Positions 33,015 to 33,176 of a stretch of 33,176 nt of DNA are shown here, in pieces; the stretch's first letter is position 1, and each line of letters begins with the position of its first letter. The translations under genes and the position numbers were made by a program. Origin of the DNA: Paludibacter propionicigenes (lineage in GTDB: Bacteria; Bacteroidota; Bacteroidia; Bacteroidales; JAIFNL01); contig DYNA01000030.1 of the NCBI GenBank assembly GCA_020721325.1, positions 1 through 33,176 on the forward strand, read 5' to 3'. The notes beneath the pieces were generated by a model, which was not told the DNA's origin, did no database searches, and saw only the letters and a program-made list of their open reading frames with translations.

Positions 33015-33022
33015 CAAAAATA
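33015..33022 (-). promoter_or_regulatory. Possible -7 element for the M14 peptidase gene
   Basis: TATTTTTG on the minus strand lies about 35 nt upstream of the start at 32980. No proper -33 box is visible. The remaining bases to the window end are AT-rich and hold no gene that I can see. Confidence 0.35.
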
Positions 33023-33176
33023 TTCTTTTTTTGTTTTATATAAAAATAAATGTACTTTTTTTAATAAAATAGGAATTTTTTTAGAATCAGATTGTTATAG
33101 AATAATTGACCAAATTAACATTTTAATTACTCTACATGACATTTTTTTTAAATCCTTTTAAATTAGGAAAATAAAA

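Noticed and set aside
1-33176. tRNA or rRNA genes, integrase attachment sites
   Set aside because: No cloverleaf, TTCRANNC box set or rRNA-like sequence was recognised on either strand; a covariance-model scan would be decisive.

Overview
The window is strongly AT-rich and reads as a chromosomal segment of a member of the Bacteroidota, probably a Flavobacteriia- or Cytophaga-like aerobe. The evidence is the promoter style (TTG/TTTG, about 20 nt, TAnnTTTG) with no consistent Shine-Dalgarno sequences, the dispersed TTTGCGTC-type intergenic repeats, an archaeal-type glycogen-debranching N-domain, a CcoG/CcoH/SafE-like/cytochrome c cluster, a YfhO-type membrane protein and a characteristic HTH-STAND regulator. 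No rRNA, tRNA, CRISPR array, IS element or integrase was found. Assignment below class level is not possible from the sequence alone.

Layout. 1-583: the 5' part of an outer-membrane-like protein gene that runs off the left edge. 584-1504: a repeat-rich spacer with three repeat families. 1505-3233: a small secreted protein and a four-TM protein of unknown function, closed by a terminator. 3337-5356: a clear promoter and two tandem Rpn-family (PD-(D/E)XK) nuclease genes. They share 872 identical bases but have different C-terminal tails, and they are the most striking element here. 5467-8593: housekeeping genes (enoyl-CoA hydratase, 3-hydroxyacyl-CoA dehydrogenase, Era GTPase). 8744-9954 (minus): an orphan glycogen-debranching N-domain and a 59-residue protein with its own promoter. 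10597-13059: an 820-residue HTH-STAND NTPase with helical repeats. 13370-14056: a polysaccharide deacetylase. 14366-17393 (minus): cbb3 oxidase accessory genes in the order ccoG, ccoH, SafE-like, cytochrome c, without the oxidase structural genes.

17629-30690 is a surface-glycan locus made of three transcription units. The minus-strand unit gmhA, methyltransferase-pyruvyltransferase fusion, yfhO diverges from the plus-strand unit FAD oxidoreductase, polyprenyl-phosphate glycosyltransferase, GT-C-like membrane protein. The latter converges on a minus-strand nonulosonate (sialic acid/KDN-like) unit: GT2, GT42-like putative sialyltransferase, neuB-like synthase, and a neuA-phosphatase fusion. 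Together these suggest synthesis of heptose precursors, a lipid-linked sugar and a CMP-activated nonulosonate, and their transfer to a surface polysaccharide or glycolipid.

30924-32980 (minus) carries an e(P4)-type lipoprotein acid phosphatase and a cytosolic-carboxypeptidase-like M14 peptidase. The strongest candidates for undescribed biology are the tail-diversified Rpn pair, the HTH-STAND protein with the nearby divergent 59-residue gene, and the compact fused nonulosonate pathway.
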